From: Hahellaceae bacterium
Lineage (GTDB): Bacteria > Pseudomonadota > Gammaproteobacteria > Pseudomonadales > Oleiphilaceae
Assembly (NCBI GenBank): GCA_024234575.1
Contig: JACKOB010000003.1
Coordinates: forward strand, 310,001-374,000
Direction of reading: 5' to 3'
DNA length: 64,000 nucleotides
This document shows, in pieces, positions 9,382 through 20,151 of this stretch. Numbering within the stretch: the stretch's first letter is position 1; every line of letters begins with the position of its first letter. The position numbers were made by a program, and so were the translations under genes. Below the pieces are notes generated by a model. That model made no database searches. It had not been told where the DNA came from and saw nothing but the letters and a program-made list of their open reading frames with translations.

Positions 9382-10353
9382 TTAAAGTACTCCGGCACGT
9401 AAAAGATCATGCATATTCATTGCCCCGATAACTTTATTACTCGTATCTGTCACGATCAGGCCGTTAATTTTTTTTCCTTCCATTATCGCCAGCGCTTCGG
9501 CAGCAAGAATCTTATCTTCAATTGTTGTGCAGTGTTTATTCATTACGTCGTCAATAACGGTGTTATGGATATCGATGGTTATATCTAAAGCGCGTCTGAG
9601 GTCACCATCGGTAAACAAACCTTTCAGTATGTCTTGATCGTCAACGATAGCTGTCATTCCCAGCCCCTTTTTGGACATTTCAAGAAGAGCCTGACTCAGC
9701 GGTGTGCCGGTTTTAACTTTTGGAATCAGGTTTCCGGAATGCATGATGTCTTTGACCTTTAGAAGCAGGCGTTTACCCAGGCTGCCACCAGGGTGAGAAA
9801 ACGCAAAGTCTTCTTCACTAAACCCTCTTGCTTCAAGCAGTGCGATTGCCAATGCATCACCCATCACCAATGTGGCTGTCGTGCTTGAAGTTGGTGCCAG
9901 TCCAAGTGGGCAGGCTTCGTGTTGAACGCTGACATCCAGGTTCACAATCGCTTCTTTGGCCAGTGTTGAGTTTGGCGCGCCAGTCATGCTTATCAGCGGA
10001 GCTCCCATGCGCTTTATTAGCGGCAGTATGGTGATTATCTCGGCGGTGTTGCCAGAATTAGATATCGCAATAACCACGTCATTACCCGTAATCATACCAA
10101 GGTCACCATGGCTCGCTTCACCTGGGTGCACGTAAAAAGACGGTGTACCGGTGCTGGCGAGTGTCGCGGCTATTTTGTTACCGATATGGCCGGATTTACC
10201 CATCCCCGTCACGACCACCCGTCCCTTGCAGTTGATCAACAGGTCGCAGGCGATTTCAAAGTCGTTACCGACTCGTTCAAGTAAGGCGTTGATAGCGTCG
10301 CGCTCGATCTCAATGGCTCTTTTAGCCGATTGTGAGTAGTTTGGTGTAGACAC
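9382..10353 (-). CDS. kdsD: D-arabinose 5-phosphate isomerase KdsD (KpsF/GutQ family)
   Basis: 323 residues. An N-terminal SIS sugar-isomerase domain (about 40-175) carries GMGKSGHIGNKIAATLASTG and SNSGNTAEI, and two CBS domains (about 205-323) follow. It converts ribulose 5-phosphate to arabinose 5-phosphate, the first dedicated step to Kdo. It is 40 bp downstream of yrbG and 76 bp upstream of kdsC in the usual LPS cluster. Domain order and length are normal. Confidence 0.95.
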   Translation of the reverse strand: MSTPNYSQSAKRAIEIERDAINALLERVGNDFEIACDLLINCKGRVVVTGMGKSGHIGNKIAATLASTGTPSFYVHPGEASHGDLGMITGNDVVIAISNSGNTAEIITILPLIKRMGAPLISMTGAPNSTLAKEAIVNLDVSVQHEACPLGLAPTSSTTATLVMGDALAIALLEARGFSEEDFAFSHPGGSLGKRLLLKVKDIMHSGNLIPKVKTGTPLSQALLEMSKKGLGMTAIVDDQDILKGLFTDGDLRRALDITIDIHNTVIDDVMNKHCTTIEDKILAAEALAIMEGKKINGLIVTDTSNKVIGAMNMHDLLRAGVL

Positions 10354-10393
10354 GTCATTTTCCTGCTTAGCGGTTATTTAAAGTGCGTGATGT

Positions 10394-11353
10394 TCAGGCG
10401 GTTATTGATTGGTAAACCCAGCCTAAATATAGAATATAGCATGTTAAGAATATTCCCCCTTCTGCCCGGCTGATTACCCCCCGTTTGCGCATGAGAAAGG
10501 CAAAGGCGGTGAGAAGAAGAGTTAGCACCATCATGCTCAGGTAGTCTCGGTTAACCACTGACGCTTCGAGCACTGAAGGGTGGATCAGCGCTGGCATGGG
10601 CAAAACGGTCAGCAGGTTAAATAGGTTTGAGCCAATAACGTTACCCAGCGCGATATCGTGATGACCTTTGAGCGCGCTTGCTACTGAAGCGGCAAGCTCC
10701 GGGAGAGATGTGCCTATAGCCACGATGGTGACACCAATGACCAGATCAGAAACCTGCCAGTATTTAGCCAGTCCTGTTGCCCCATAAACCAGAGATTTAG
10801 AGCTAACAATAAGAACGGCGAGGCTTAACACAAACATAATGATTGCTTTGGTTTGGCTTTCTTGCGGAATGTCGGCAATTTCAGCATCGATTTCCGCTGC
10901 ACCGGGGTTGCTTTTTAGTAACAGGTACATCGCGATGGCCATCAGCGCCAATAAAAAAACACCGTCGAGAATAGATAATTCCAGGTCATAAAGCACGAGA
11001 TAAGCCGCAGCAGATGTGGCGAGCAATATTGGCAGCTCGCGTCGAATGACTAGGGGCTTGATGGGGAGTGGGGCGATTAATGCTGTGATACCTAATACCA
11101 GCCCGATATTAGCGATGTTCGATCCCAGTGCATTTCCAACGGCGAGACCAGTTGCACCCTCAAACGCGGCGGTTGCTGAGACGACCATTTCTGGTGCTGA
11201 CGTGCCAAATGCAACGATGGTGAGGCCAATGATCATTGGAGATATTTTAAACTGCCTGGCGATTGAGACAGATGAGGTAACAAACTCATCGGCACTCCAT
11301 ATCAGTAAAGCCAGCCCCACAGCAATTGCGGCAAAAAAATAAAATAACTCCAT
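10394..11353 (-). CDS. yrbG: Calcium/sodium antiporter YrbG
   Basis: 319-residue inner membrane protein of the Ca/cation antiporter superfamily. It has two inverted five-helix repeats, each with its alpha motif: GTSAPEMVVSATAAFEG in the first half and GTSLPELAASVASALKG in the second, including the conserved acidic residues. YrbG-type proteins exchange Na+ for Ca2+ (family knowledge). It heads the minus-strand LPS/rpoN cluster and is divergent from mlaF, as in Escherichia coli. It is probably transcribed from the 379-bp gap to its right. Confidence 0.93.
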   Translation of the reverse strand: MELFYFFAAIAVGLALLIWSADEFVTSSVSIARQFKISPMIIGLTIVAFGTSAPEMVVSATAAFEGATGLAVGNALGSNIANIGLVLGITALIAPLPIKPLVIRRELPILLATSAAAYLVLYDLELSILDGVFLLALMAIAMYLLLKSNPGAAEIDAEIADIPQESQTKAIIMFVLSLAVLIVSSKSLVYGATGLAKYWQVSDLVIGVTIVAIGTSLPELAASVASALKGHHDIALGNVIGSNLFNLLTVLPMPALIHPSVLEASVVNRDYLSMMVLTLLLTAFAFLMRKRGVISRAEGGIFLTCYILYLGWVYQSITA

Positions 11354-11732
11354 GTTACAACTGTAGCCCCCAAAAGAATAAGTAATAGAGCCGACGAGGC
11401 TCCAGAAGTCTTACATTATCAGCTATCGACCTGATCAATTTGTACAAAACCAGATGATTTTATATGGATAGGGGGCAATGATATAGTTTTGCGGTTTGAT
11501 AGCAACCATAAGGCTGTTGGGCGAGTGTTAACAATAAGTAATTTGGTTATCAAGCGAAAGTGCGATGCACCAGGGCTGTAACTCAAAAGTATCTTCCTGG
11601 TTAGTAAACTCTGCGTGCCTGACGTCTGCGCTTAATTTTTCTTAAAGACAAGGCAGTAGACGGCTTTTTTTAAATGAGAATCATGTTAGTGTACGCGGCT
11701 GTAATTGGTTTGAAAAAAGGGCAGAGAAAGTT
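11354..11732. other. Divergent promoter region between yrbG and mlaF
   Basis: 379 bp without a convincing gene. It must hold the promoters for the minus-strand yrbG/LPS/rpoN cluster and the plus-strand mla operon. I see a small hairpin (GAGCC, 5-nt loop, GGCTC at 11388-11402) in the yrbG leader and a T run at 11665-11671 shortly before mlaF. No sigma-70 hexamer pair with good spacing stands out. Confidence 0.5.
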
Positions 11733-12542
11733 ATGGAGTCAGGTTCGCTTGATAGCTATATCGAGATAGAAAATTTGACTTTTTATCGCGGTGAAAGACT
11801 TATTTTTGATGATATTTCAGTAAATATTCCTCGAGGTAAGGTTACCGCGATCATGGGGCCCAGTGGCACTGGTAAAACAACGCTGCTGCGCCTGATCGGT
11901 GGTCAGCTCAAGCCGACACGCGGCCGCGTCTGCGTGGACGGACAGGATATCGCCAAACTTAGTCGTAAAGAGCTGTATCTGGCCCGTGAAAAAATGGGGA
12001 TGCTGTTTCAGAGTGGTGCCTTGTTCTCAGACCTGACTGTCTTTGAGAATGTCGCCTTTCCTTTGCGTGTACATACGCGGTTACCGGATGTGATGGTGCG
12101 CGACATCGTTTTGATGAAGCTTGAGGCTGTGGGTTTGCGTGGTGCGCGAGATCTTATGCCAAGCCAGCTGTCCGGCGGTATGACCCGCCGCGTAGCCCTA
12201 GCGAGAAGCATTGTGCTCGATCCAGCGATGGTGATGTACGATGAGCCCTTTGCGGGGCAAGACCCTATTGCTATGGGAATGCTGGTAAAACTGATCCGCC
12301 TGTTGAATGACTCGCTTGGATTGACCAGTGTGCTGGTCTCTCATGATGTGGCAGAATCAGCCAGTATAAGTGATCACTTGATTATTTTGGCAGATGGCAA
12401 AGTGATTGGTCAGGGTACGCCATCCCAACTGAAAAACTCTGACTCTGAGCTAGTGCGACAATTTATGAACGGCTTGCCGGATGGGCCTGTGCCATTTCAT
12501 TACCCGGCGCAAACTTTTGGAAATGATTTGTTAAATTTATAG
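11733..12542 (+). CDS. mlaF: Phospholipid transport ABC ATPase MlaF
   Basis: 269-residue ABC ATPase with Walker A GPSGTGKT (42-49), signature LSGGM (146-150) and Walker B VMYDEPFAG. The LSGGMTRRVALARS motif and the C-terminal extension are typical of MCE-linked ATPases. It energises MlaFEDB, which moves glycerophospholipids between the inner membrane and periplasmic MlaC and so keeps outer-membrane asymmetry. It is first in the complete mlaFEDCB operon and 84 bp ahead of mlaE. Confidence 0.95.
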   Translation: MESGSLDSYIEIENLTFYRGERLIFDDISVNIPRGKVTAIMGPSGTGKTTLLRLIGGQLKPTRGRVCVDGQDIAKLSRKELYLAREKMGMLFQSGALFSDLTVFENVAFPLRVHTRLPDVMVRDIVLMKLEAVGLRGARDLMPSQLSGGMTRRVALARSIVLDPAMVMYDEPFAGQDPIAMGMLVKLIRLLNDSLGLTSVLVSHDVAESASISDHLIILADGKVIGQGTPSQLKNSDSELVRQFMNGLPDGPVPFHYPAQTFGNDLLNL

Positions 12543-12546
12543 TATC

Positions 12547-12595
12547 TGCCAAAGCTGGCATTTATCTATGTTCTGTGAAGTACGACTTGTACTTC
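12547..12595 (+). repeat. Pair of stem-loops between mlaF and mlaE
   Basis: TGCCA-AAGC-TGGCA at 12547-12560 and GAAGTAC-GACTT-GTACTTC at 12577-12595 are two perfect hairpins in an 84-bp intercistronic gap. No T tract follows either, so read-through into mlaE is expected. They may set relative mlaF/mlaE mRNA levels by processing. Confidence 0.4.
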
Positions 12596-12626
12596 TCGTC
12601 AATGGCAATAAATAAAAGAGGCTGAT

Positions 12627-13409
12627 GTGCTGGATCAGGTTCGCTCGTTGGGGCGCAACGGTTTACAAACTCTTCAGACGCTGGGGCGGTCCGGCGTATT
12701 TCTGTTTTTCGTGATATTTACTTCGCAGAGTATCCGCATTTCTTTTCCTTTGCTGGTTCGGCAATTGTATTCTGTGGGGGTGCTTTCCCTGGTGATTATT
12801 ATCGTTTCAGGTTTGTTTATCGGAATGGTGCTTGGTCTTCAGGGGTATAATATTCTGGTCGATTACGGCTCAGAGCAGGCAATAGGGCAAATGGTGGCAT
12901 TAACGCTGGTAAGAGAGTTGGGGCCGGTAGTGACAGCGCTTCTATTTGCTGGCAGGGCCGGTTCGGCTTTAACGGCAGAAATTGGCCTGATGAAGGCAAC
13001 CGAGCAACTTTCAAGTATGGAAATGATGGGGGTGGATCCGATCACCCGCGTTATCTCTCCACGATTCTGGGCAGGTTTCATCAGTATGCCAATTCTGGCC
13101 ATGATATTCAGTGTTGTCGGTATTTGGGGCGGCATGATGGTTGGTGTGGACTGGCTTGGCGTCTACGAAGGCTCGTTTTGGGCCAATATGCAGGCATCTG
13201 TTGATTTTCAAGACGATGTCATGAACGGCGTCATAAAAAGTATCGTTTTTGGCGCAGTTTGTTCTTGGATCGCTGTTTTTCAGGGTTACGATCTCGTGCC
13301 AACGTCTGAGGGGATCAGCATCGCGACAACTAAAACAGTTGTGTATTCATCGCTGGCAGTATTAGGACTTGATTTTGTCCTGACTGCTGTCATGTTTGGA
13401 GGAGTTTAG
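12627..13409 (+). CDS. mlaE: Phospholipid transport permease MlaE
   Basis: 260-residue MlaE-family permease with an N-terminal interfacial helix and about five membrane helices. It contains the family motif [30 protein letters not shown] in two parts around residues 90-118. It is the membrane subunit of the MlaFEDB complex. The start is a GTG preceded by AAAAGAGG at a suitable distance; an overlapping ATG two bases earlier is out of frame. mlaD begins 2 bp after its stop. Confidence 0.95.
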   Translation: MLDQVRSLGRNGLQTLQTLGRSGVFLFFVIFTSQSIRISFPLLVRQLYSVGVLSLVIIIVSGLFIGMVLGLQGYNILVDYGSEQAIGQMVALTLVRELGPVVTALLFAGRAGSALTAEIGLMKATEQLSSMEMMGVDPITRVISPRFWAGFISMPILAMIFSVVGIWGGMMVGVDWLGVYEGSFWANMQASVDFQDDVMNGVIKSIVFGAVCSWIAVFQGYDLVPTSEGISIATTKTVVYSSLAVLGLDFVLTAVMFGGV

Positions 13410-13411
13410 GA

Positions 13412-13861
13412 ATGTATAGCCGCTGGATTGAGCTGCTTGTTGGTATATTTATGTTGGCAGGAGTAGGAGCATTGCTTGTGCTTGCACTACAAGTCAGTGG
13501 ATTAACCCTGGCCAAAGGCGGGGATAGTTACACAATTTACGCACAGTTCGATGATTTGGGCGGCCTGAGTGTGCGTGGCAAAGTTGCAATGGCAGGGGTT
13601 ACCATCGGCAAGGTGAGCGCTATTGAACTCGACAAGAAAACCTTTTCAGCAAAAGTGTCCCTGACGATAGATTCGGATGTTGACTTCTTAAGTATTGATA
13701 GCACCGCAGCGATAAATACCGCTGGATTATTAGGTGAGAAGTACGTCAGTATCAGCATGGGGGCTGATGAACAAAGCCTGAAGCCTGGTGATGTGATTTA
13801 CGATACCCAGTCAGCACTGAATATCGAGAAGCTGATTGGTAATTTTGCGACTGGAAAATAG
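13412..13861 (+). CDS. mlaD: MCE-domain lipid-binding protein MlaD
   Basis: 149 residues with one N-terminal membrane helix (about 7-29) and one MCE domain (about 37-115) containing FDDLGGLSVRGKVAMAGVTIGKV. The ring-forming hexamer sits on MlaE in the periplasm and passes lipid to or from MlaC. GGAGG about 10 bases before the ATG supports the start. It is somewhat shorter than the 183-residue Escherichia coli protein, with a short C-terminal tail as in some other gammaproteobacteria. Confidence 0.94.
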   Translation: MYSRWIELLVGIFMLAGVGALLVLALQVSGLTLAKGGDSYTIYAQFDDLGGLSVRGKVAMAGVTIGKVSAIELDKKTFSAKVSLTIDSDVDFLSIDSTAAINTAGLLGEKYVSISMGADEQSLKPGDVIYDTQSALNIEKLIGNFATGK

Positions 13862-13943
13862 GTGGCAGATCTGTTTATTGTTACGGAACTTTTTATATTA
13901 ATCATTGCCTCATTGAGAATATGTGTACAGAAGGGTGGATAAG

Positions 13944-14621
13944 GTGAATAGTCAAAAGATGCTCAGCAAATCAGTACTTAGAATGCTGCTAAAATTCGTA
14001 GTTGTTACCTGCGTTTCGATTTTTTCACTATCATCTGTTTCTGCAGACACTGCCACCGAGAACGTACGCCTGACCGTTGAAACCAGCGTGAATTCGCTGG
14101 TTGCCCGCCTTGAAGAGAAACGTCCGCTTTATAAAGAAAATACGGAAGAATTCTACCGGGAAATGGGGGGCGCCCTCTCCGAGCTGGTTGACTTTCGAAG
14201 AATCGCGGCTCGTGTTATGGGTAAGTATGGCCGCTCGGCGTCAGTAGAACAACGGGATCGCTTTGTAGAAACATTCAAGCGCAGCCTTTTTACTACTTAC
14301 TCAAAGGCGCTTGTAGAAAGTGGGAAGTTTACCGTGCAAGTGCAACAAGCGAATATGCTAAGTCCGGAGCAGGATAAAGCCAGTGTCGATATCGAAGTCA
14401 CTGCTGAGAATGGTAACAAGTACAAAGTAGTTTATTCTATGTATTTGAATACCGGCAAGAATTCCTGGCTGCTGGAAAATATCATCGTCAGCGGGATTAA
14501 CGTAGGGTTGGCATTCCGCGACAGGTTTGAGCAAGAAATGCGCACCAACCGTGGAGATATGGATGCCGTCATCGCTAACTGGAACTCACAGTTGGATATT
14601 GAGGCCAATAGCCAGGGATAA
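13944..14621 (+). CDS. mlaC: Periplasmic phospholipid shuttle MlaC
   Basis: Secreted lipid-binding protein of the Tol-Tol-Ttg2 family. From the GTG at 13944 (preceded by AAGGGTGG) it has about 225 residues with a signal peptide ending near VSADT. A GTG seven codons upstream is also in frame. Conserved features include DFRRIAARVMGKYGRSAS and WLLENIIVSGINV. It ferries phospholipids between MlaFEDB and the outer-membrane MlaA complex (mlaA is not in the window). It is 82 bp after mlaD and 2 bp before mlaB. Confidence 0.93.
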   Translation: MNSQKMLSKSVLRMLLKFVVVTCVSIFSLSSVSADTATENVRLTVETSVNSLVARLEEKRPLYKENTEEFYREMGGALSELVDFRRIAARVMGKYGRSASVEQRDRFVETFKRSLFTTYSKALVESGKFTVQVQQANMLSPEQDKASVDIEVTAENGNKYKVVYSMYLNTGKNSWLLENIIVSGINVGLAFRDRFEQEMRTNRGDMDAVIANWNSQLDIEANSQG

Positions 14622-14623
14622 TA

Positions 14624-14929
14624 ATGACTTTTCGATTAGAAAGTGGTGACAAAGGCCTTATTCGTATAAGTGGGGAGGTATCGGTAGATGAGTCCCCACA
14701 AATGCTGGCAGAGGTCGAAACCCTGATAAACCAGATTTCAGGTAATGAGGTCGTCGTCGATTTACAAGCGCTTAGCAATGCTCATAGTGCAATCCTGTCC
14801 GCATTGCTGGGGATGGTACGTCACGCGAAAACGAAGGATAAGTCATTATTTTTCATAGAAACTCCCACCCGACTTTTTGATCTGTCACGTGTCAGTGGTT
14901 TGGATAAAGTTCTTCCCTGTCGCAGCTAG
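14624..14929 (+). CDS. mlaB: STAS-domain protein MlaB
   Basis: 101-residue STAS domain (VVDLQALSNAHSAILSALLGMVRHAK) forming the cytoplasmic MlaB subunit that binds and activates MlaF. It follows mlaC by 2 bp and closes the operon. Sequence conservation in MlaB is low, but position and fold pattern agree. Length matches the family (about 97 residues). Confidence 0.88.
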   Translation: MTFRLESGDKGLIRISGEVSVDESPQMLAEVETLINQISGNEVVVDLQALSNAHSAILSALLGMVRHAKTKDKSLFFIETPTRLFDLSRVSGLDKVLPCRS

Positions 14930-15006
14930 TGGCCTCTTTTTACAGCATTTTTGTTAGAAGATGAGCATATAAATTAGGTGCCAGTACAAATCCTTTTTGT
15001 CGATGT

Positions 15007-15032
15007 GGCGCTTTTTAAGTATTATTAGCGCC
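15007..15032 (+). repeat. Stem-loop between mlaB and ibaG
   Basis: GGCGCT (15007-15012) and AGCGCC (15027-15032) form a G/C-rich 6-bp stem with a 14-nt loop in the 198-bp gap. No T tract follows. It may separate the mla operon from ibaG-murA expression; otherwise nothing is recognised in this gap. Confidence 0.35.
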
Positions 15033-15127
15033 CTGACGCATTCCTTCGCGTTCTCTCTGCCGCCCCATTATTAAGCTGGCAGGGGTTGAGTGAAGACTAA
15101 CTAAATTTAATCAATGGAATATCTCTA

Positions 15128-15364
15128 ATGCTAGCTGAAGAAGTTCAAAAACTGGTGAAAGATAAGTTGCCTGACTGCGAAGTACATGCCCAAGGCGAGG
15201 GTAACAGCTTCCAGGTAACGGTAATTGGGGATGTTTTCAATGGCATGTCGCCAGTTAAAAAACAGCAACTTGTTTACAGTACGGTGACTGAATATATCGC
15301 AGATGGAAGAATCCATGCTTTTACCATTAAGGCTTATACGCCAGAGCAGTGGGATAATCTGTAA
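15128..15364 (+). CDS. ibaG: BolA-family protein IbaG (YrbA)
   Basis: 78-residue BolA-fold protein with the family pattern DCEVHAQGEGNSFQVTV and a terminal IHAFTIKAYTPEQW. BolA-type proteins pair with monothiol glutaredoxins around an Fe-S cluster; IbaG is linked to acid response and envelope phenotypes. It lies immediately upstream of murA, the conserved arrangement in gammaproteobacteria. The ATG start and length match the family. Confidence 0.93.
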   Translation: MLAEEVQKLVKDKLPDCEVHAQGEGNSFQVTVIGDVFNGMSPVKKQQLVYSTVTEYIADGRIHAFTIKAYTPEQWDNL

Positions 15365-15442
15365 CCAATAATGTGCCCACATTATAGTGGTGGGGGCGTT
15401 CAGTTATGTCGTTGAGCTCTTTAGTGGGTTTGGCGTAACTAA

Positions 15443-16771
<1,329 letters not shown>

Positions 16772-16870
16772 AACAAACTCTCCGTTGAATGGTTACTGTC
16801 TCCAGAGCGCTGAAAATTAACTATTGAGGAATAGGGCCGGTTCATAAGTGTGGTCCTGATAGATACTGAT

Positions 16871-17515
16871 ATGAGTGATAGCTTGGTGATTGCCTTGTCG
16901 AAAGGCAGAATATTAAAAGAAACCCTGCCTTTGCTAAAAAGCGCAGGAATAGAGCCGCTGGAAGATCTTGAGAGCAGCCGTAAGCTCATTTTCCCAACCA
17001 CGCAGCAAAATGTGCAACTGATAGTGATTCGGGCAACCGATGTGCCTGTTTATGTACAGTATGGTGGTGCAGATATTGGCGTTACGGGCAAAGATGTGTT
17101 GATGGAACACGGTGCTGAAGGCTTGTTTGAATTGCTTGATTTGCACATTGCTCGATGCCGTTTAATGACCGCTGGTGTCAAAGGTGTGGCGCCCAAGTCA
17201 GGGCGAATTCGCGTCGCAACTAAATTTGTCAATCTTGCCAAGCAGTTTTACTCGTCTAAAGGGGTTCAGGCAGACATCATTAAGTTGTACGGTGCGATGG
17301 AATTAGCGCCACTACTATCTTTGGCGGATGAAATCGTTGATATCGTCGATACAGGCAATACCTTAAAGGCAAACGGACTAGAGCCACGGGAAATGATTGC
17401 CCAGGTTAGTTCGCGGCTAATCGTGAATCGCTCATCAATGAAAATGAAGCATCAGATGATATCCCCAATCGTGGAACAGATAGAGCAGGCTGTTCAGAAG
17501 AGCATAACTGCTTAG
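16871..17515 (+). CDS. hisG: ATP phosphoribosyltransferase HisG, short form
   Basis: About 214 residues from [17 protein letters not shown]. An upstream GTG would add seven residues, and neither start has a clear ribosome site. The PRPP loop [14 protein letters not shown] is present. It lacks the C-terminal regulatory ACT-like domain of the 299-residue enterobacterial enzyme, so it should need the HisRS-like partner HisZ, which is not encoded in this window. It catalyses the first step of histidine synthesis. The murA-hisG-hisD-hisC order is as in Pseudomonas. Confidence 0.95.
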   Translation: MSDSLVIALSKGRILKETLPLLKSAGIEPLEDLESSRKLIFPTTQQNVQLIVIRATDVPVYVQYGGADIGVTGKDVLMEHGAEGLFELLDLHIARCRLMTAGVKGVAPKSGRIRVATKFVNLAKQFYSSKGVQADIIKLYGAMELAPLLSLADEIVDIVDTGNTLKANGLEPREMIAQVSSRLIVNRSSMKMKHQMISPIVEQIEQAVQKSITA

Positions 17516-17626
17516 CAGTTTAGGGCAATCGTCTGTTTGGCGTTGTTTGGCATTGCTTGGCCAAAACAATGGGTTGCAGCCGACGATGCAATATAAAAAT
17601 TTTGGTAAATACGCTGGTTTGTAGTT

Positions 17627-18940
17627 ATGGAAAAGAAATTTGATATTCGACGTCTGGATTCAGCTGCCGATAATTTTCGAGCTGATTTAGCCTCGGTGCT
17701 TGCCTGGAATGATGCGGAAGACGCACGTGTTAATGACACCGTTAAAAAAATTATTGCGGATGTGAGAGAGCATGGTGATCAAGCGCTGCTTGATTACACG
17801 TCACGTTTTGACTCTGTCTCAGTGACTTCAGCGAGCGAGCTGGAAATCTCAGGCGAGCGTTTGCAGCTCGCGCTGGAAAGTATTCCTGCAGAGCAGCGCA
17901 CTGCACTTGAGAAAGCTGCGGCCAGAATTGCCAGCTACCATAAACATCAGGTGCAGCAGTCCTGGACTTATGAGGAAGCAGATGGCACGGTTCTTGGGCA
18001 AAAAGTAGAGCCGATGAGTCGTGTAGGTTTGTATGTTCCTGGGGGCAAGGCGGCTTATCCATCCTCGGTATTGATGAATGCAATACCCGCGAAAGTTGCC
18101 GGAGTAGAAGAAATAATTATGGTTGTTCCAACACCCAATGGCGTTGTGAATGACATGGTGCTGGCGGCTGCGGCTATTGCGAATGTCGATAGAGTTTTCA
18201 CGGTTGGTGGTGCGCAGGCCGTGGCGGCATTGGCATATGGCACGGAAACGATTCCAGCGGTTGATAAAATTGTCGGGCCGGGAAATATTTACGTCGCCAC
18301 CGCAAAGCGGGAAGTATTTGGTAAAGTGGGCATCGATATGATTGCTGGCCCTTCTGAGATCTTGATTATTTGTGATGGTGAAACCAATCCGGACTGGATA
18401 GCAATGGACTTGTTTTCGCAAGCCGAGCATGATGAGGATGCACAATCAATATTGGTGTCCCCATCGGCAGCATTTTTAGATAAGGTTGAAGAGAGTATTT
18501 TCCGCCTGTTACCGAAAATGGAGCGCCGCGAGATAATCGAAAAGTCTTTGCGCGCCCGTGCGGCCATGGTGTTAGTCAAGAATTTGGATGATGCGGTAAT
18601 GGTGAGTAATCTCATTGCGCCCGAGCATCTTGAGTTGTCTGTCGAGAACCCGGATAGCTTGTTACCAGAAATTAAACATGCCGGTGCAATTTTTATGGGG
18701 CGGTATACTGCCGAAGCCCTTGGTGACTACTGCGCCGGACCAAATCACGTGCTACCAACCTCTGGTACGGCACGCTTTTCATCACCTCTAGGGGTCTACG
18801 ATTTTCAGAAGCGATCGTCAATCATTCGCTTCACGGCGGCAGGAGCCAGCGATCTGGGCAAAACCGCTTCGATTCTTGCTCGTGGTGAAGGGTTGACGGC
18901 GCATGCCATGTCGGCAGAGTTTCGCATTAAACAGAACTAA
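17627..18940 (+). CDS. hisD: Histidinol dehydrogenase HisD
   Basis: 437-residue zinc enzyme performing the last two oxidation steps from histidinol to histidine. Conserved segments include [31 protein letters not shown], the [11 protein letters not shown] metal/active-site block and the catalytic Glu-His pair in LIAPEHLEL. Length is typical. It is 111 bp after hisG and 61 bp before hisC, so the three his genes are likely co-transcribed. Confidence 0.96.
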   Translation: MEKKFDIRRLDSAADNFRADLASVLAWNDAEDARVNDTVKKIIADVREHGDQALLDYTSRFDSVSVTSASELEISGERLQLALESIPAEQRTALEKAAARIASYHKHQVQQSWTYEEADGTVLGQKVEPMSRVGLYVPGGKAAYPSSVLMNAIPAKVAGVEEIIMVVPTPNGVVNDMVLAAAAIANVDRVFTVGGAQAVAALAYGTETIPAVDKIVGPGNIYVATAKREVFGKVGIDMIAGPSEILIICDGETNPDWIAMDLFSQAEHDEDAQSILVSPSAAFLDKVEESIFRLLPKMERREIIEKSLRARAAMVLVKNLDDAVMVSNLIAPEHLELSVENPDSLLPEIKHAGAIFMGRYTAEALGDYCAGPNHVLPTSGTARFSSPLGVYDFQKRSSIIRFTAAGASDLGKTASILARGEGLTAHAMSAEFRIKQN

Positions 18941-19001
18941 TTTTTTGTCGGTGTTGCAGATTAAGACATCATCAGACCCTACTTAGGATAGATAATTTCC
19001 C

Positions 19002-20108
19002 ATGAAGGCAAGTGTATTAAAACGCGTTCAAAAACTGGTGAGAAAAGAAATTCAGGCATTAAAGTCTTACCACGTGCCAGACTCGAAGGGAATGATCAAG
19101 CTGGATGCGATGGAAAACCCATTTCAATGGCCCGGCGATCTCGGTAATAAATGGACTGAGGCGTTGGCCGGAGTGAGTGTTAATCGCTATCCTGACCCGC
19201 ATGCCGCCGAGCTGACCGCCAAAATACGAGCGTTCATGTCTGTACCCGAAGAGTTCGATATCATGCTGGGCAATGGCTCGGACGAATTAATACAAACGAT
19301 TGCTCTGGCCCTTGCAGGTGAAGGTCGGTCGATTATGGCCCCGGAGCCAGGGTTTGTGATGTATTCAATGATCGCGACCTTTTGTGGCATGGATTACGTA
19401 GGGCTGCCTTTAGGAAACAACTTCGAGCTTGATACCGCGGCTTTTAAAGAGGCGATGGAGCAACATGAGCCGGCGGTTGTTTTTTTGGCGCAACCTAATA
19501 ATCCCACAGGAAATCTCTTTGGCGAAGAGAAAGTGCGGCGGATTATAGAGGGTTGTCCTGGATTGGTTGTACTTGATGAGGCGTATTTACCATTCAGCGA
19601 CAGTAATTTAATGCCCTTGTTGCAAGACTACGACAATGTCGTGATCATGCGGACATTCTCCAAAATGGGGCTTGCAGGGCTAAGATTGGGGGTGCTGGTA
19701 GGACGGCATGAATGGTTGGTTGAGTTTGATAAATTGCGGCTTCCTTACAATATCAATGTGTTAACCCAGGAAAGTGCAAAATTCGCTTTGGATAATGTTG
19801 ATGTACTGAATAAGCAGACGGCGTTACTGCGAGCCTCCAGAAGTGAGTTATATACTGCATTAGGTAAGATTCCGTTTGTTCATCCGTACCAGAGTGAAGC
19901 AAATTTTATACTGGTCAGGTTAGATCGGGCACCAGCAAGGACTGTTTTCGCACAATTGAAAGAAAAAGGCATTCTCATCAAATGTCTGGATGGTGCGCAT
20001 CCGCTGTTGGCAAACTGTCTGCGCATCACCGTAGGAACCGCACAAGAGAACGCCGCGTTTCTGTCGGCATTCGAGACCATTTTAAAGAGCCACCATTCTT
20101 CTGAATAA
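19002..20108 (+). CDS. hisC: Histidinol-phosphate aminotransferase HisC
   Basis: 368-residue fold-type I PLP aminotransferase. Asn-Pro motif PNNPTG is at 165-170, the PLP-contacting DEAY at 192-195 and the Schiff-base Lys221 in RTFSKMGLAGLRLG. It makes histidinol phosphate from imidazole acetol phosphate. It is the third his gene in the cluster and converges on the algW-type protease gene 28 bp away. Length and motifs are normal. Confidence 0.94.
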   Translation: MKASVLKRVQKLVRKEIQALKSYHVPDSKGMIKLDAMENPFQWPGDLGNKWTEALAGVSVNRYPDPHAAELTAKIRAFMSVPEEFDIMLGNGSDELIQTIALALAGEGRSIMAPEPGFVMYSMIATFCGMDYVGLPLGNNFELDTAAFKEAMEQHEPAVVFLAQPNNPTGNLFGEEKVRRIIEGCPGLVVLDEAYLPFSDSNLMPLLQDYDNVVIMRTFSKMGLAGLRLGVLVGRHEWLVEFDKLRLPYNINVLTQESAKFALDNVDVLNKQTALLRASRSELYTALGKIPFVHPYQSEANFILVRLDRAPARTVFAQLKEKGILIKCLDGAHPLLANCLRITVGTAQENAAFLSAFETILKSHHSSE

Positions 20109-20129
20109 AAATCTGGATTTTTCACACCT

Positions 20130-20151
20130 CCTGCAGCTAATTGGCTGCAGG
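20130..20151. repeat. Strong palindrome at the hisC/algW convergence
   Basis: CCTGCAGC (20130-20137) and GCTGCAGG (20144-20151) form a perfect 8-bp G/C-rich stem with a 6-nt loop, overlapping the stop codon of the minus-strand protease gene. A second A/T-rich palindrome AAAAATC-TG-GATTTTT lies next to it. Together they may form a bidirectional 3' end, though the strong stem itself is not followed by a T run on either strand. Confidence 0.45.

Noticed and set aside
11671..11686. Fur-box-like AATGAGAATCATG upstream of mlaF
   Set aside because: It matches the central 13 bases of the Fur consensus with two mismatches, but flanking bases do not continue the palindrome and mla operons are not known iron-regulated genes.
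20130..20151. Palindrome at the end of the algW-type gene as a classical terminator
   Set aside because: The stem is strong, but no T run follows on either strand, so it is listed as a repeat only.
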